Positions 33,902-44,094 of a DNA stretch of 64,000 nt are shown one piece after another. Location of the stretch: contig LLCB01000042.1 of assembly GCA_001414345.1 (NCBI GenBank), forward strand, positions 124,001 to 188,000, read 5' to 3'. The notes under the pieces were generated by a model. It worked only from the letters and a program-made list of their open reading frames with translations. It was not told the origin of the DNA and did not search any database. The position numbers and the translations under genes are program-made. The first letter of the stretch is position 1; every line of letters starts with the position of its first letter. The stretch comes from Hymenoscyphus infarciens. Lineage: Eukaryota > Ascomycota > Leotiomycetes > Helotiales > Helotiaceae.

Positions 33902-35749
33902 ATGTCATCATATAATAGCCGCGTGTCGGCCTTCCCAGGCGGTCCTCCTTTCTTCCAGGATACCTCCATCTCGCAATTCAATACTCCAGAGAACGCAGCT
34001 TTGATTCAAAGTGCTTGGGCTGCGTCCATCGACCCGCTCCTCCAATCTACGCGAGAAAGCCTGGACAATACGTATCTGGAATCCAAAATGACGCTTCGAA
34101 ACCAACGTCAAAATCAACAAAAGCCTTTGGAGAGATATCTAGGGCAGGCAGATAATCGCGTCTTCTTCAATCACGAACAAACGCATAATTTCTCCCAAGG
34201 ATTTCTACCCAACCTCAACAGGCAATCCGCTCCCATCCAATCTGTACCGCACTCTTCACGCCCCAGAATGATCTCTCCTTGTCCTTCCCAGGAACCTACC
34301 TCAACCATCTCCAGCAGCGCAAGTCCTGGACCGGATCCAGAATGGCCCAGTGATTCTCAATACTCCCAGCCAAAGGACGAATTCTATCTTCCACCAGCAG
34401 CAGCAACCTCCTTCATCGGTCACAGTTTCGACGGCCACAATTTCGACTGGAGCGGAAATGGACTCACCCAGCTTCCCTCTTACCCACGCAACACCTGTGT
34501 GAACATGACCCAAATACAAGGAATGCCAGATCTACAACCCGAAGAAGTGACCTACGAAGGCAACGACGAAGGCTACGTCGCACTCGAAATGAAAACCGAA
34601 TACGCCGTGGACATGAAAAGCGAGTACGCCGTCGAAATGAAGCAAGAGCACTACCACTCCAACAACACCTACAACTACCACGAAATCGACGAAGGAATCG
34701 GCGCCTCCATCAAAGATGAAGCCTCCCCCCAAGCCTCCGGAAGCACCCAAACGCACCACTCCGACATCGACGCAGAAGGCGAAGAAGAAGAAGACGACGA
34801 GGACATCGACATCGACATGGACGAAGAACCAATCCCCATCGACGACCCCATCTCCGACACGGAATACACCCCCAAGCGCTCCTCGTCCCGCCGAAGAATC
34901 CGTCGCTCCTCCAACCCAAAACCCATAAAAAACAGTCGCATCTCCAAGTCCTCGAAGACCTCCCGCAATGGCTCCAGACTAACCTGCAAACAATGCCCCA
35001 CCCTCCCCGTCCCCTTCCACTCCCTCCCCGAGCTTCAGAACCACATCAACACCACCCACCAACTCCGCCCCTACACCTGCGTCTTCCACTTCGCCGGGTG
35101 CCCCTCAACCTTCACCTCCAAGAACGAGTGGAAACGCCACGTCTCCTCGCAACACCTCAACCTCACAGCGTGGGTGTGCGAGCTAGGCGCCTGCCACAAA
35201 TCCACGAGAAGGAGCGAGTTTAACCGCAAAGATCTGTTTACGCAGCATTTGAGACGCATGCATACTCCCAACTCGGTGAAGCGCAATGGGAAGAGGAATG
35301 GGGAGTGGGAGGACCGGGTAAGGGCGCTGCAGAATGAGTGTCTGGTTGTGAAGAGGGAGGCCCCGGCGCAGTTGGGGTGTCCGGTGGGGGGGTGTGGGAT
35401 GTGGTTTGAGGGGAGGGGCGCGTGGGATGATAGGATGGAACATGTTGGGAAGCATTTGGAGAAGGGGGCTGCTGAGGGGTTTGGTGGTGGTGGTGGACTG
35501 GTTGGGGTTGGTGGGAGTGTTGATCAAGGGGATGACCAGTGTCTTGTGAGTTGGGCTTTGACAGAGGGCATCATTGAGGAGAAACCCGGTTGTGGACGTG
35601 AACAATTCAGGTTGTGTGTTGGCGAGAAGGAGAAGGAGAAGGAGAAGGAGAAGAGGGTTGAGGTTAGGAGTACGAGTGAGGAGGGGGATGTGGATGTTGA
35701 TGTTGATGCTGATGCTGATGCTGATGCAGAGGGGGAGGATGATGTTTGA
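33902..35749 (+). CDS. C2H2 zinc-finger transcription factor, 615 aa
   Basis: Single coding exon from the first in-frame ATG (GTCAATGTCATC). The N-terminal 280 residues are Ser/Pro/Gln-rich. Around 290-318 there is a strongly acidic block (EGEEEEDDEDIDIDMDEE), followed by a basic Ser/Arg/Lys segment that could be a nuclear localisation signal (RSSSRRRIRRSSNPK). Fingers lie near 361 (CKQCPTLPVPFHSLPELQNH), 392 (CVFHFAGCPSTFTSKNEWKR) and 425 (CELGACHKST...FTQHLRRMH); an atypical CPVGGCGMWFEGRGAWDDRM with late His follows near 496. The C-terminus has KE and DV/DA repeats encoded by simple sequence. The NEWKRHVSSQH finger matches that of the gene at 24174, supporting tandem paralogy. Regulatory targets are unknown. 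Confidence 0.85.
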   Translation: MSSYNSRVSAFPGGPPFFQDTSISQFNTPENAALIQSAWAASIDPLLQSTRESLDNTYLESKMTLRNQRQNQQKPLERYLGQADNRVFFNHEQTHNFSQGFLPNLNRQSAPIQSVPHSSRPRMISPCPSQEPTSTISSSASPGPDPEWPSDSQYSQPKDEFYLPPAAATSFIGHSFDGHNFDWSGNGLTQLPSYPRNTCVNMTQIQGMPDLQPEEVTYEGNDEGYVALEMKTEYAVDMKSEYAVEMKQEHYHSNNTYNYHEIDEGIGASIKDEASPQASGSTQTHHSDIDAEGEEEEDDEDIDIDMDEEPIPIDDPISDTEYTPKRSSSRRRIRRSSNPKPIKNSRISKSSKTSRNGSRLTCKQCPTLPVPFHSLPELQNHINTTHQLRPYTCVFHFAGCPSTFTSKNEWKRHVSSQHLNLTAWVCELGACHKSTRRSEFNRKDLFTQHLRRMHTPNSVKRNGKRNGEWEDRVRALQNECLVVKREAPAQLGCPVGGCGMWFEGRGAWDDRMEHVGKHLEKGAAEGFGGGGGLVGVGGSVDQGDDQCLVSWALTEGIIEEKPGCGREQFRLCVGEKEKEKEKEKRVEVRSTSEEGDVDVDVDADADADAEGEDDV

Positions 35750-35757
35750 AATCATCA

Positions 35758-35782
35758 AATCACATCACATCACATCGCATCA
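35758..35782. repeat. ATCAC pentanucleotide repeat
   Basis: About five ATCAC-type units immediately 3' of the stop codon of the C2H2 gene. Confidence 0.7.
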
Positions 35783-35913
35783 TGATATTGCTCTTTTTTC
35801 GTCCTTCTGCGCGGTGTTGTTATCTTCTTTGCTTCTGTTTTCAAATGTGTGGAGTATGGATGGGGGCGCCGGGGAAGCAGGGTCGAATCTTCCGCTTTTT
35901 CTTTTTTTTTTTG

Positions 35914-35938
35914 CTTCTTCTTCTTCTTCTTCTTCTTA
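35914..35938. repeat. CTT trinucleotide repeat
   Basis: Eight CTT units in the 3' region of the C2H2 gene. Confidence 0.8.
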
Positions 35939-35962
35939 TTCTTTGGCTGGGAATATGCGAAA

Positions 35963-35999
35963 GGATGGGATGGGATGGGATGGGATGGGATGGGATGGA
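35963..35999. repeat. GGGAT pentanucleotide repeat
   Basis: About seven tandem GGGAT units. Confidence 0.85.
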
Positions 36000-37370
36000 T
36001 AGCGTTTCTCATCTTTTCCTTGCTGTCGATCTGCTGTTTTGTTTAATGTATGACTTTCTTTCCTATTTTTTGTGGACGAGTTTACTGGTTGGTTTGGCTG
36101 GCTGGCTTTTTTCCTAGTTAATTTGACTAACTAGCTAGCTACCATAACTAGACCATCAACCGTGTGGTATGGGTGATGAACCTTTTAAATGTTTCTTTAC
36201 TAGTTTGCTTTTTACTAGTTACATGTTTCTATACAGCTTACGACTTGCGCTTACGGCTTACTTACCGATACGATGACAAACTCTCAATAGATAAACTAAA
36301 TACAAATAGAACCTCCTAAAAAACTTGCATGAAATAATGAAATCCTACAAACTTTGTAAATTGTACTTTTTGTTCCTTCGTATTGAGACTGTAATTTTTT
36401 TTTTCTTTTCTTGTCGAGTACGGATGGAGTTAGGCTATTTTTTTGGGTTATCTGGAAATGGAAATGGAATTGGAAATGGCGATGGAACTCTTGAATCTCT
36501 TTTTTTTTTCTTATTTGGTAGATGGCGGATGATGTGGTTTAGAGGGGGGATGAAAGATGTGGGGGATGAAAGATGTGGGGGGGATGGGCGGAATAGTATG
36601 TAATGGTAGGTTATAGGTTACTTACTAGGTAGTTGTCGAGGTTGTGGTTATGCTTTTTGCGGGTCATCTATAATAGTCGTACATTAAAAAACCTAGAGAG
36701 GTAGATTATAGGGACTTGGAACTCATGGGAGAGGGGGGGGGAGTGAAAGATTTCTCGGAATATTTGAATTTTCCGAGAGGTTAGAGGGTGAACAGTGCGA
36801 GGGTTTTCAGAATGTCGAAATTAGACCGGAAGACTTAGTTATCATCCCAAGCAACCCCTTTCAAATCATCAAAATCCGACGGATCGATCATCGACGTTTT
36901 AAAAACCATTTCGATAGATACTAATTAACTGAGAAGATCTATCGTGATGATGAAAAAGATGGGGGCACGGAGAAGGATCACGGGATTCACATGCGAGTGT
37001 ATGTAGTGGGGCGAGGGAAAGCAGATATATTACGGGCTAACTGGGGAAAAGGTCAAGTTCCAAGGAAATGGGAAATCGTTCCATGTGAAATCAAAGAGGA
37101 AAACCGTTCAGAAACGTCTCGCTTAACCCCCCTTTTTTGTTCATTTTTTTGTTTTTGTGGTTGGAGTGAGGAAAGGAAACAAATCGCCTGGCAAGGAAAA
37201 AAGAGTCATACTGTAGGAAAAGCCACGTCGTGAGGAAGGAAATCCACCTTTGAGCGAATGATCTACCCAACCCAGAAAGAACGCAAAAACGCAAAACCCG
37301 AAGAAACAGCTTTTTTGGGGGGGAAGTTCCAAGCATTGAGGCTCCGGTCAGTGATGAGCAGCTGTAAGGA

Positions 37371-38191
37371 TTAGTTGCGATGTCGGTGTTGTCGCTGGTG
37401 GATTTGGAGTTTATCCAACCGATAGTAAGTCTTGGTACAGCCTGGGGCAGGACAACCGAAGCGCCCCGGGGCGTGTTTTCTGGCATGACGATCGCGGTCG
37501 CCTTTGCGTGAAAAGGTGACCATGCAGTGAGGGCAATTGAATCTCGGCGTTGGGTTGCTAGTTAATGGAAGATTCAAGCCCTCGGGGATCGGTGGTAGAG
37601 CCAACTCGTTCAGGGTGGCTGGAGTGCTCAGCTCGTTGTCCAGGGTTGTTGTACCAAATTGGAAATTGGTGGCGGTTTCTGAGGACGGTGGTAACACAGG
37701 GGCGTGGGCGTCGAGGAGGGCGAAGTTGGCTGGCAGGTTGAAAGCGGTACATTCGGTATCCAGATTGAAGTCGTCGTCGTCAATATTGAAATCGAAGTTG
37801 GTGAGAGAAGCAGTGTCGTTAATGAATGTAGCGGAGCAGCTCAGATTGACATCTTCGACCGAATGAACGGCAAAAGATGTTGTATCATAAGATGGGTTTG
37901 ATGTTGAGAAAACTCTTTCCCGTTGCCAAAGTGGCCAATGTTGTGTGCTGGCATCACAGGATTTGGGGCGTAAGTATTGCATGGTGGCTGATTTTCGAGT
38001 GCCCGGACGCGGTCCTCGAGTTGGTGCAGCCTATCAAGGATGCCTGGAGCTGTCTTGCAGTTCCTAGGAATACCATCAGCTGACGAAAAAAAAAACCTAC
38101 CTGGTGTTTTTGTAGGAGTTGACAAGACCGTGGTCAATAATATTGTTTGTTGGAGTGGTTTGCGAGCTTTGGCGGAAGACGTCGACTTCAT
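37371..38191 (-). CDS. C2H2 zinc-finger protein with N-terminal coiled coil
   Basis: Exon 1 38191-38101 (MKSTSSAKARKPLQQTILLT) is joined, through a 51-nt intron (GTAGGT to GACAG, 38050-38100), to an exon coding PGILDRLHQLEDRVRALENQ, a typical short coiled coil of fungal regulators. The 3' part (frame of 37982-37371) encodes an acidic Asn/Asp-rich segment. It ends in two fingers, CPHCMVTFSRKGDRDRHARK then H, and CPAPGCTKTYYRLDKLQIHQ then RQH. Coil and finger parts are in different frames. The only junction I found that bridges them uses a weak donor GTTTTC near 37938 and the acceptor CTGAG near 37847. Alternatively translation starts at 37982 (MQYLRPKSC) and the coil is upstream of a frame error. 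The finger half is firm; the middle is unresolved. Confidence 0.6.
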
Positions 38192-38584
38192 GCGATCCCT
38201 CGTTGTATTGTGCTGTACACGGATCTGAGAGGAGCGAGTTCATGATGTCGAGATATCCTTTTTGGATGGCGTGGGGATGAGTTGGAACTTAATCTGTTGA
38301 AAAAAAGGGGTACTGGAGAGTTTTAGAATGATTTCGTGGGAAGAAACAAGTGTGTTCAATCCGAATGTAATTCAGTGTGATGCGTAAGAAAGAGAAATTC
38401 TGCTCTGCGCCAAGCCAGCTACGTAAGCTTCGCCCCAAGCCTGAGTCGTCTAATTCTGCCAATGAATTTCAAGCTAAAAGGCGCCCCTTGCCTTGGGACC
38501 TCAGTCCAACAGTTTCGTTCTCTTGATTTCAAGTTCAGTCCTTCAAACTTTAGGCTGCACCTCTAGGCTTCAAGAAATAGCAAA
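38192..38584. other. Divergent intergenic region
   Basis: About 390 bp between two divergently transcribed C2H2 genes, presumably containing both promoters; no specific site recognised. Confidence 0.45.
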
Positions 38585-40067
38585 ATGGCCTATGCATGCG
38601 CCGATTGTCATAAATCATTTCGTATTCGCGCAGATTACAAGTAAGAATGTCGCGAACTCGCTAAATGTAAAAGTGCTAACAACGACCCGCAGCCGACACA
38701 GAAAACAGCATGATCGACCTTTTCGATGCCATCTATGTGAACGGTCATTTGGGCTTAAAACCAACCTAAATCGACATAAGCTCGCTTCGCATACCTCCTC
38801 GGTGAGCGTGATAGATTGCAAGTGGCCCGGTTGCTCGACCAAGACCTCTCGAGAGGACTATCTCCGCAAACATATGCGTGAAGCCCACCGGAACGCTCAC
38901 TTGAATGATTCTACTTCCAAAGCTGACAAATTTGATGCAGAAATCGAAAGACTGTACCAGAAATCAATCCACGAAGCAAGAGCCTCCGCAGCCAATCTCA
39001 GACCAATCCTCCATGAAGTTGTAGTAAAAGGCGACAGCAAAGAGGTCCTCGATTTGGTTGCACAAGGCGCAGACGTGAATGCTGAAGTTCGTGTTCAGTA
39101 CTTTGCTTTAGAGAACTGGGTTGAAACCCCACTATCTTTAAGTGTACTTTGTGGACATGAAGGTATATTTTGGATCCTTTTGCGCTTTAATCCCACTCTT
39201 CAGAGTCTATCATGGGCTTTCCTTGCAAGTGTTCGAACGGGAAACTGTATTTTGGCCGAGGCATTAATAGAGAAAGGGGTGAATGTGAACGAGCGCCATA
39301 GCACAAGAAATGATTACACTGCGTTGGACATAGCTGCAAGTAAAAATCAAACAGGCATGGTCAAGTTTTTGCTAAGTAAAGACGCCGACTTCGAACCGCC
39401 CGAAATTTCGGGCATAGGAAGTCCTCTCATGGTGGCATCAATTCGAGGCCACACCGATGTCATTAGGTTGCTACTTGAATATGGGGCAAATGTCAACCGA
39501 CAGGGTGAACTTTTTGGTGGTGCCTGGGGAGCAGCTTCAAGTCGCGGTCACAAAGACGCTATTAGGTTGTTGATCGAGAAGGGAGCCGATATCAATGCTT
39601 CGCTGGGAGTGGCAAGTCCACTCATGGAAGCCTGCAGGGGAGGATATTACGAAGTTGTGAACTTGTTACTTGAGAATGGAGCCGATATCAACAGGGAAGG
39701 TGGGCGGTGTGGTAGTGCTTTAGGAGAAGCAGTGTACTTTGGCCACAAAGATGTGGTTAGGCTATTACTTGAAAAGGGGGCTGATCCCCAAATCTCGATG
39801 TCCGCATATGGGTGGCCACCACGGGGATGGGCGATAAGACTAAAGAAGCCAACAATGGAGGCCAATCTTGCGCGAATTCGCAACAACCGAGGGGGGGGGG
39901 AGAGGTCTCAGCCGAAATCACGACCAAAACAGCCAAGATCTGACTCGTGCTGTGTTGAGAAAAACTTGGGTGTAAATGGACTTCGTGTGATGATTGGGGA
40001 AACAAAAAGACGTGGAAGCGGACGAGATGAATGTGAATGTCGTAATTTTCAAAGAAAACATGAATGA
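38585..40067 (+). CDS. C2H2 zinc finger / ankyrin repeat fusion protein, 476 aa
   Basis: Exons 38585-38640 and 38693-40067; the 52-nt intron has an ideal branch site (TGCTAACAA) and interrupts the first finger. The spliced N-terminus gives CADCHKSFRIRADYNRHRKQ then H, followed by CHLCERSFGLKTNLNRHKLA and CKWPGCSTKTSREDYLRKHM: three C2H2 fingers within about 110 residues. After a helical linker come about eight ankyrin-type repeats. They include DLVAQGADVNAE, TALDIAASKNQTGMVKFLLS, SPLMVASIRGHTDVIRLLLE, HKDAIRLLIEKGADINASLG, YYEVVNLLLENGADINREGG and HKDVVRLLLEKGADP. The C-terminal 75 residues follow a run of ten G (39891-39900) and are low in character; an indel there would change the end. Likely a nuclear regulator with a protein-interaction module; no specific function known. 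Confidence 0.8.
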
Positions 40068-40386
40068 GCTGACGTTGGGCTCCGGATGTTGACTGAAAGC
40101 TAATCGGTTCGAGGGCGGTTGGAGTGGAAGTGGACTGTTGTTGTTCATTTTGCTTCACCTTGCTTGCTGGATCTCACATTTTCAATTTTGGGGTATGCGA
40201 GTAGTAGCGAGTAATATCAAATCTTTCCTTTCTGCGACAACTAGCAACGAACCCATGTCCTATTCTCCTCATCAAAAAACTCAAAGAAGCAAACAGAATC
40301 CAATCTGACTACCAACCATCGCGCGAACCACCACAAACACCCAATCAAATGTAACACAACCAAATTCTCACTAGGATGATACAAAA
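40068..40386. other. Intergenic region between convergent genes
   Basis: About 320 bp of 3' sequence shared by the ankyrin gene and the methyltransferase gene; nothing else seen. Confidence 0.4.
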
Positions 40387-41449
40387 TTACTTAACCAAAA
40401 CCCCCTTAATGTGCGGTAAGACAGCATAGGTAGGTTCCGTCTCTGGTTGAGCCAAGTTGACCTTACTCCAATGTCCGGCTTGCTTCAACATCTTCTCGGT
40501 GTCTCTCGTGAGGGAACATCCACCTAGGAAATGGGGCCAGATCGTGTTAAGGGCAGCTATGATGAAGAGGTTAGCATCCAGGACTCAAAATATTTTGTAG
40601 CTACCTGCGAACGAAATTGACGTCGGAAGAGAAGCGACGCGGAAGGGAAAGACAAACATTGATACCACCCAACCCATCGTCCTGGCTTGACCTTGACATG
40701 CTCCATGAGCATCCAAGAACCCCCCTCATTCAAACACCCATAGAGTCCCGAAATAACACTCTTCGTATCTGGGATGGAGCACAAACAAAGGACGGTAACA
40801 ATGGAATCTGCTCCATCCCAGTCTTGCTCACTCTTCATCCATTCCTCGAAATCCCCAACACCGACAGGAACAATGACATATTTAGAACTTAACCCTGCGT
40901 CAAGTATTCTCTGACGGAGATGAGGATGAAGGCCAGTGTTGGGTTCGATGCCATAGATCTTTGTGACCTTGGATGCGTCGAAGTGGGAAACCCACTCTCC
41001 GCCTCCAGGACCAATGTCGAGGACGACGCCATGCGCGAGGGAGATGAGAGGAGAAGCAGCTGGGGAAACGTGTTCGCGGACACGAGGGCCATAGATGGAC
41101 CAGAAGCGAGCGAACCACTAGGCGATGGTGTTAGTTGGAGATATATGGTGTGGGGATTGCTGGACGAGAGGAGAATACGGAGTACGAAACATAACCACGC
41201 CGACAGTGAACAGTGAACAGTGAACACTCGCGTAAAACTGTGAGAGGAAACACTTCTGTCTGATAGCATGGTCAAGGAATGAATGGTTTTATATATATCG
41301 AGCGTGGGAAATGACGAAAGACGAAGGCTCTCAGAAAATCATAAACTCACAGCTTCCTTGAAACGAGAAGGCGAGAACAACGTGCGAAAGTCGAGATTAA
41401 CAACCAGAGAGTAGATCGTTGCAGGAATGAAAGAAGCAGCCAAGCTCAT
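40387..41449 (-). CDS. Class I SAM-dependent methyltransferase, 242 aa
   Basis: Exons 41449-41351, 41117-40658 and 40556-40387; introns of 233 and 101 nt. The spliced protein has motif I VVLDIGPGGGEW (about residues 64-75), the acidic loop YGIEPN, the segment DSIVTVLCLCSIPD (motif IV region) and GGSWMLMEHVKVKPG (motif VI-like). The C-terminus reads ALNTIWPHFLGGCSLTRDTE, typical of a METTL7/UbiE-like fungal group in which a Cys/Thr-containing WPxFxGGC segment closes the fold. The N-terminal 33 residues are hydrophobic (AASFIPATIYSLVVNL) and may anchor the enzyme to a membrane or lipid droplet. The substrate is unknown. The first intron is long for this window, so a further small exon there is possible. 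It is divergent from the TFIIIC subunit gene. Confidence 0.82.
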
Positions 41450-41992
41450 GAATAGAATTGGATGAAAAAGATTAGACGTGACGTCGCGGAATTTGTCCAA
41501 CATCTTGAGAGATTTCGGATATATGAGAGGGGAAAATATGGGAAAAGGAAGAGAAGGGGAACTGATATCAAATGTGGGAATTTATATACGATACCCCTGT
41601 TCGTCTCTAGTGAGTTTAGTCATGCACGAGGCCGGCGCGACTTAACCGCGATTCTTACGGTCAGATAGTGCACCCCTCCCGATTTGGGTGAGAGAAGGAG
41701 GCCCATTTCGAATGTTTTTACGTAGGTTGTGGATTTCTGAGGATGTTGTTGTCGTGGGTTGGTTTTGACGAAGTGAAGTTGATAGCGCGAGAGTTGGCGA
41801 TCGGAGATCTTAACCTCATATTCGAGGCACCAACTAGCTTCTGCGAGGCTTCTGCGAGGCTTCACTTCGCAACGAGTGAATTTGACCACGAACAACACCA
41901 CGCCGTAAACCAGAAAATCATCAACCTCCATCGTACCAAATGCCTTGCGCAAATCATCTTCGTCGATATCTCCACCCTAACCGACGACCGTG
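41450..41992. promoter_or_regulatory. Divergent promoter, methyltransferase / TFIIIC subunit
   Basis: 543 bp between the two starts. A short direct repeat (CTTCTGCGAGG twice at about 41839-41860) is present; its role is unknown. Confidence 0.45.
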
Positions 41993-43337
41993 ATGTCAGA
42001 AATTCCAGAAGCACCTTCTGGTGCACAATTCCCAACTACCCCTCCACAGGCCCTACAAACCCCAACGATGCCAGCCCGACCAGAAGACAGTGATTCCGAT
42101 GAATGGGAATATGAGTACTCAACAACCGAAACAGAGGTTCGCAGATTTTTAATTGATCGCTCTCTGCATACTGGTACTAATTCAGCTCTAATCCTAGACT
42201 TTCTACTTGACTCTCGACCTCACTGTCCCCGAAGAGCCCATCAAACAAGAATCACGGCCGAATGTGCTTGTAGAAGATGCCAGCGTATGGCTCAATCCCA
42301 TGCTGGGAAGAGTAAATCGACAAGAGGTGACCCCCGTCGCAAACACTACTGCTCCCGAGTTTCGAACTGCTGGAAAAGGTGGCCGCAACGAGGTGGGCGA
42401 GGAGAATCGAAGTGGTGTCTTACCACGACAGGCGGATGAACTCTTCGATTCATCCGACCTTCAAATACTGGGGTTGGAGAGCAAGAAGCCCGTCATATCC
42501 TACTGTGGTCGCCTTTTCCAATGCGAATGGTCAGAAAATATCGGATCAGAACTGCTCTTCGTTCGGCGTAAAGAGGATGGAGAAAACCTCCCCAGTATAA
42601 AACATCTTCCTGGAGATGTCGACCTACTCTGCGTAAATTCTGCTCGTCTGGTGTCGGAGAAATTGGACACAGAACGCGTGAAGCGCACCCTAAATAAGGA
42701 ACTCCGCAGACAACTTGCACGAAGATACGACAACAGACTTACCGACCCAGATGTTGCAAGTCAAGCCTATTTCCTGGACAACCTTGCGGCACAAAAAAGA
42801 GATAAAGGCGAGGAAGATCTCGTCAGTGTGCTGGTGGAAGGACGACCACACAATCGAGATTGGAGAAGATGGGTTGAAAGAAGGCATGCCGATGAAAGAG
42901 CATACTGGGAAGATGTCCTGGAGCATGGTCATGATGAAGATGAATTGGAGGACGCCGTGACGCGGCTGGAAGAGATGGACGAAGAGGACAAAACTATGCT
43001 ATCCTTGAATGAAAAGAATAGAAGGATTAGGATTTCACGGGAGAGAAAGGCTTTGAAGCGAGCACCAGCGGATGACGGGAGAAACCCAAAGATTTTACGA
43101 AAAAAAGGACCTGATGGTAACTGGATTGAAGTTCTTGGACCTCTTGCTCATTCCCATACCCCCGCTTCGGGATCCGAGGGCTCGGGCAGAGAAGATGACG
43201 AAGGGACGGATGAGGAGAGAAATATTGATGAAGATGAAGATATGGAGGTTGTCGCTTCGGACGCAGATGAGGACGAAGAAGAGGATGGAACTGAAGGGAG
43301 GAGGAGGAGCTCCTTCGGGGAAATTTACGATGCATGA
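41993..43337 (+). CDS. TFIIIC subunit 6-like (tau55-related) protein, 427 aa
   Basis: Exons 41993-42136 and 42198-43337 with a 61-nt intron. The junction creates DEWEYEYSTTETETFYLTLD then LT, the signature of the TFIIIC tau55-related domain, an RNA polymerase III initiation factor subunit that binds within the TFIIIC complex. Later segments fit the same family: SYCGRLFQCEWSENIGSELL, followed by a long charged helical region (ERVKRTLNKELRRQLARRYD) and acidic low-complexity at the C-terminus (NIDEDEDMEVVASDADEDEE). The start is an ATG in the context GTGATGTCA. Expected in the nucleus on tRNA and 5S genes. Identification rests on the conserved split motif; the remainder is fast-evolving. Confidence 0.85.
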
Positions 43338-43785
43338 TAACCCCGCTTGATCATTTTGCATAGACAACTCGAACAATATGTGACTGAGGGTATATTGTAT
43401 TGAATTTTCTGTTTGAAATTCATCTTCGCAAAGTATACTCACCTCCTCTTGATAATTATCCATGTTGCCGTGTTAGACCACTCTAAACCCATCCAGCGAC
43501 AAGAAATGCGACGCTAACTACCGACGTAGTGTTCTGGAGGCTATAACGATGAAGTTGTTTACGGGTCATCAAAGCCCCTCATGAGATCATTTATAATGAA
43601 CTTCGAGTCATTGTCAGAACATTTAAATGTTAGTGCGAAGCGGCCAACTTTAGTGCTACACACTTTCTTTGGGCCGAGGCGACCAACAATTTCTTGAATG
43701 TTTCCCTTTCTTCGCATACATGCACGCATCGTTATACTTTACTTTGGTTTCCATTCCATCTTAAAAACATCAAGCTAGCTTCAAG
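43338..43785. other. Intergenic region
   Basis: About 450 bp, promoter side of the next gene; no feature recognised. Confidence 0.4.
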
Positions 43786-43977
43786 ATGGAGGAAGTTAAG
43801 CAACCAACCCCCGAGAAAATGATGTACTACGAAACAGTAGCTTTTTCCAAGTTTCCTGATATGACTCCAGAATTGGCTCTTGCGAGATATGCAAAAACAG
43901 CTGGCGCAGAAGGACTTTTCTTTAAGGATTCCCATGGTGATCGTTGTGTTTGGGCCAAACGTTTCCCCCCTTTGTAA
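43786..43977 (+). pseudogene. 5' open frame cut by in-frame stop, upstream of F-box-like/CCHC gene
   Basis: An ATG (CAAGATGGAG) opens 63 codons (MEEVKQPTPEKMMYYETVAF ... DRCVWAKRFPPL) ending in TAA at 43975. The same frame then stays open for another 88 codons (KQHYDPVANITVAIRDSSKE, RYRKKYLAYESRWKFMPLKQ) straight into the next exon of the F-box-like gene. A continuous 152-codon exon with a single stop is most simply a nonsense mutation in the original 5' exon. A 36-nt GT-AG skip could remove the stop but is shorter than any intron seen here. Confidence 0.5.
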
Positions 43978-44094
43978 AAACAGCATTATGACCCAGTCGC
44001 TAATATAACGGTAGCTATCCGAGATTCATCAAAGGAAGCAGCAAAGCAACGCTATCGCAAGAAGTATCTTGCTTATGAATCGCGGTGGAAATTC

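Larger units (their letters stand above)
35750..37370. other. Intergenic region between convergent C2H2 genes
   Basis: 1.6 kb of T-rich and simple-repeat DNA (3' regions of both neighbours). No gene is supported; a GT-rich, purine/pyrimidine-biased composition dominates. Confidence 0.45.
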
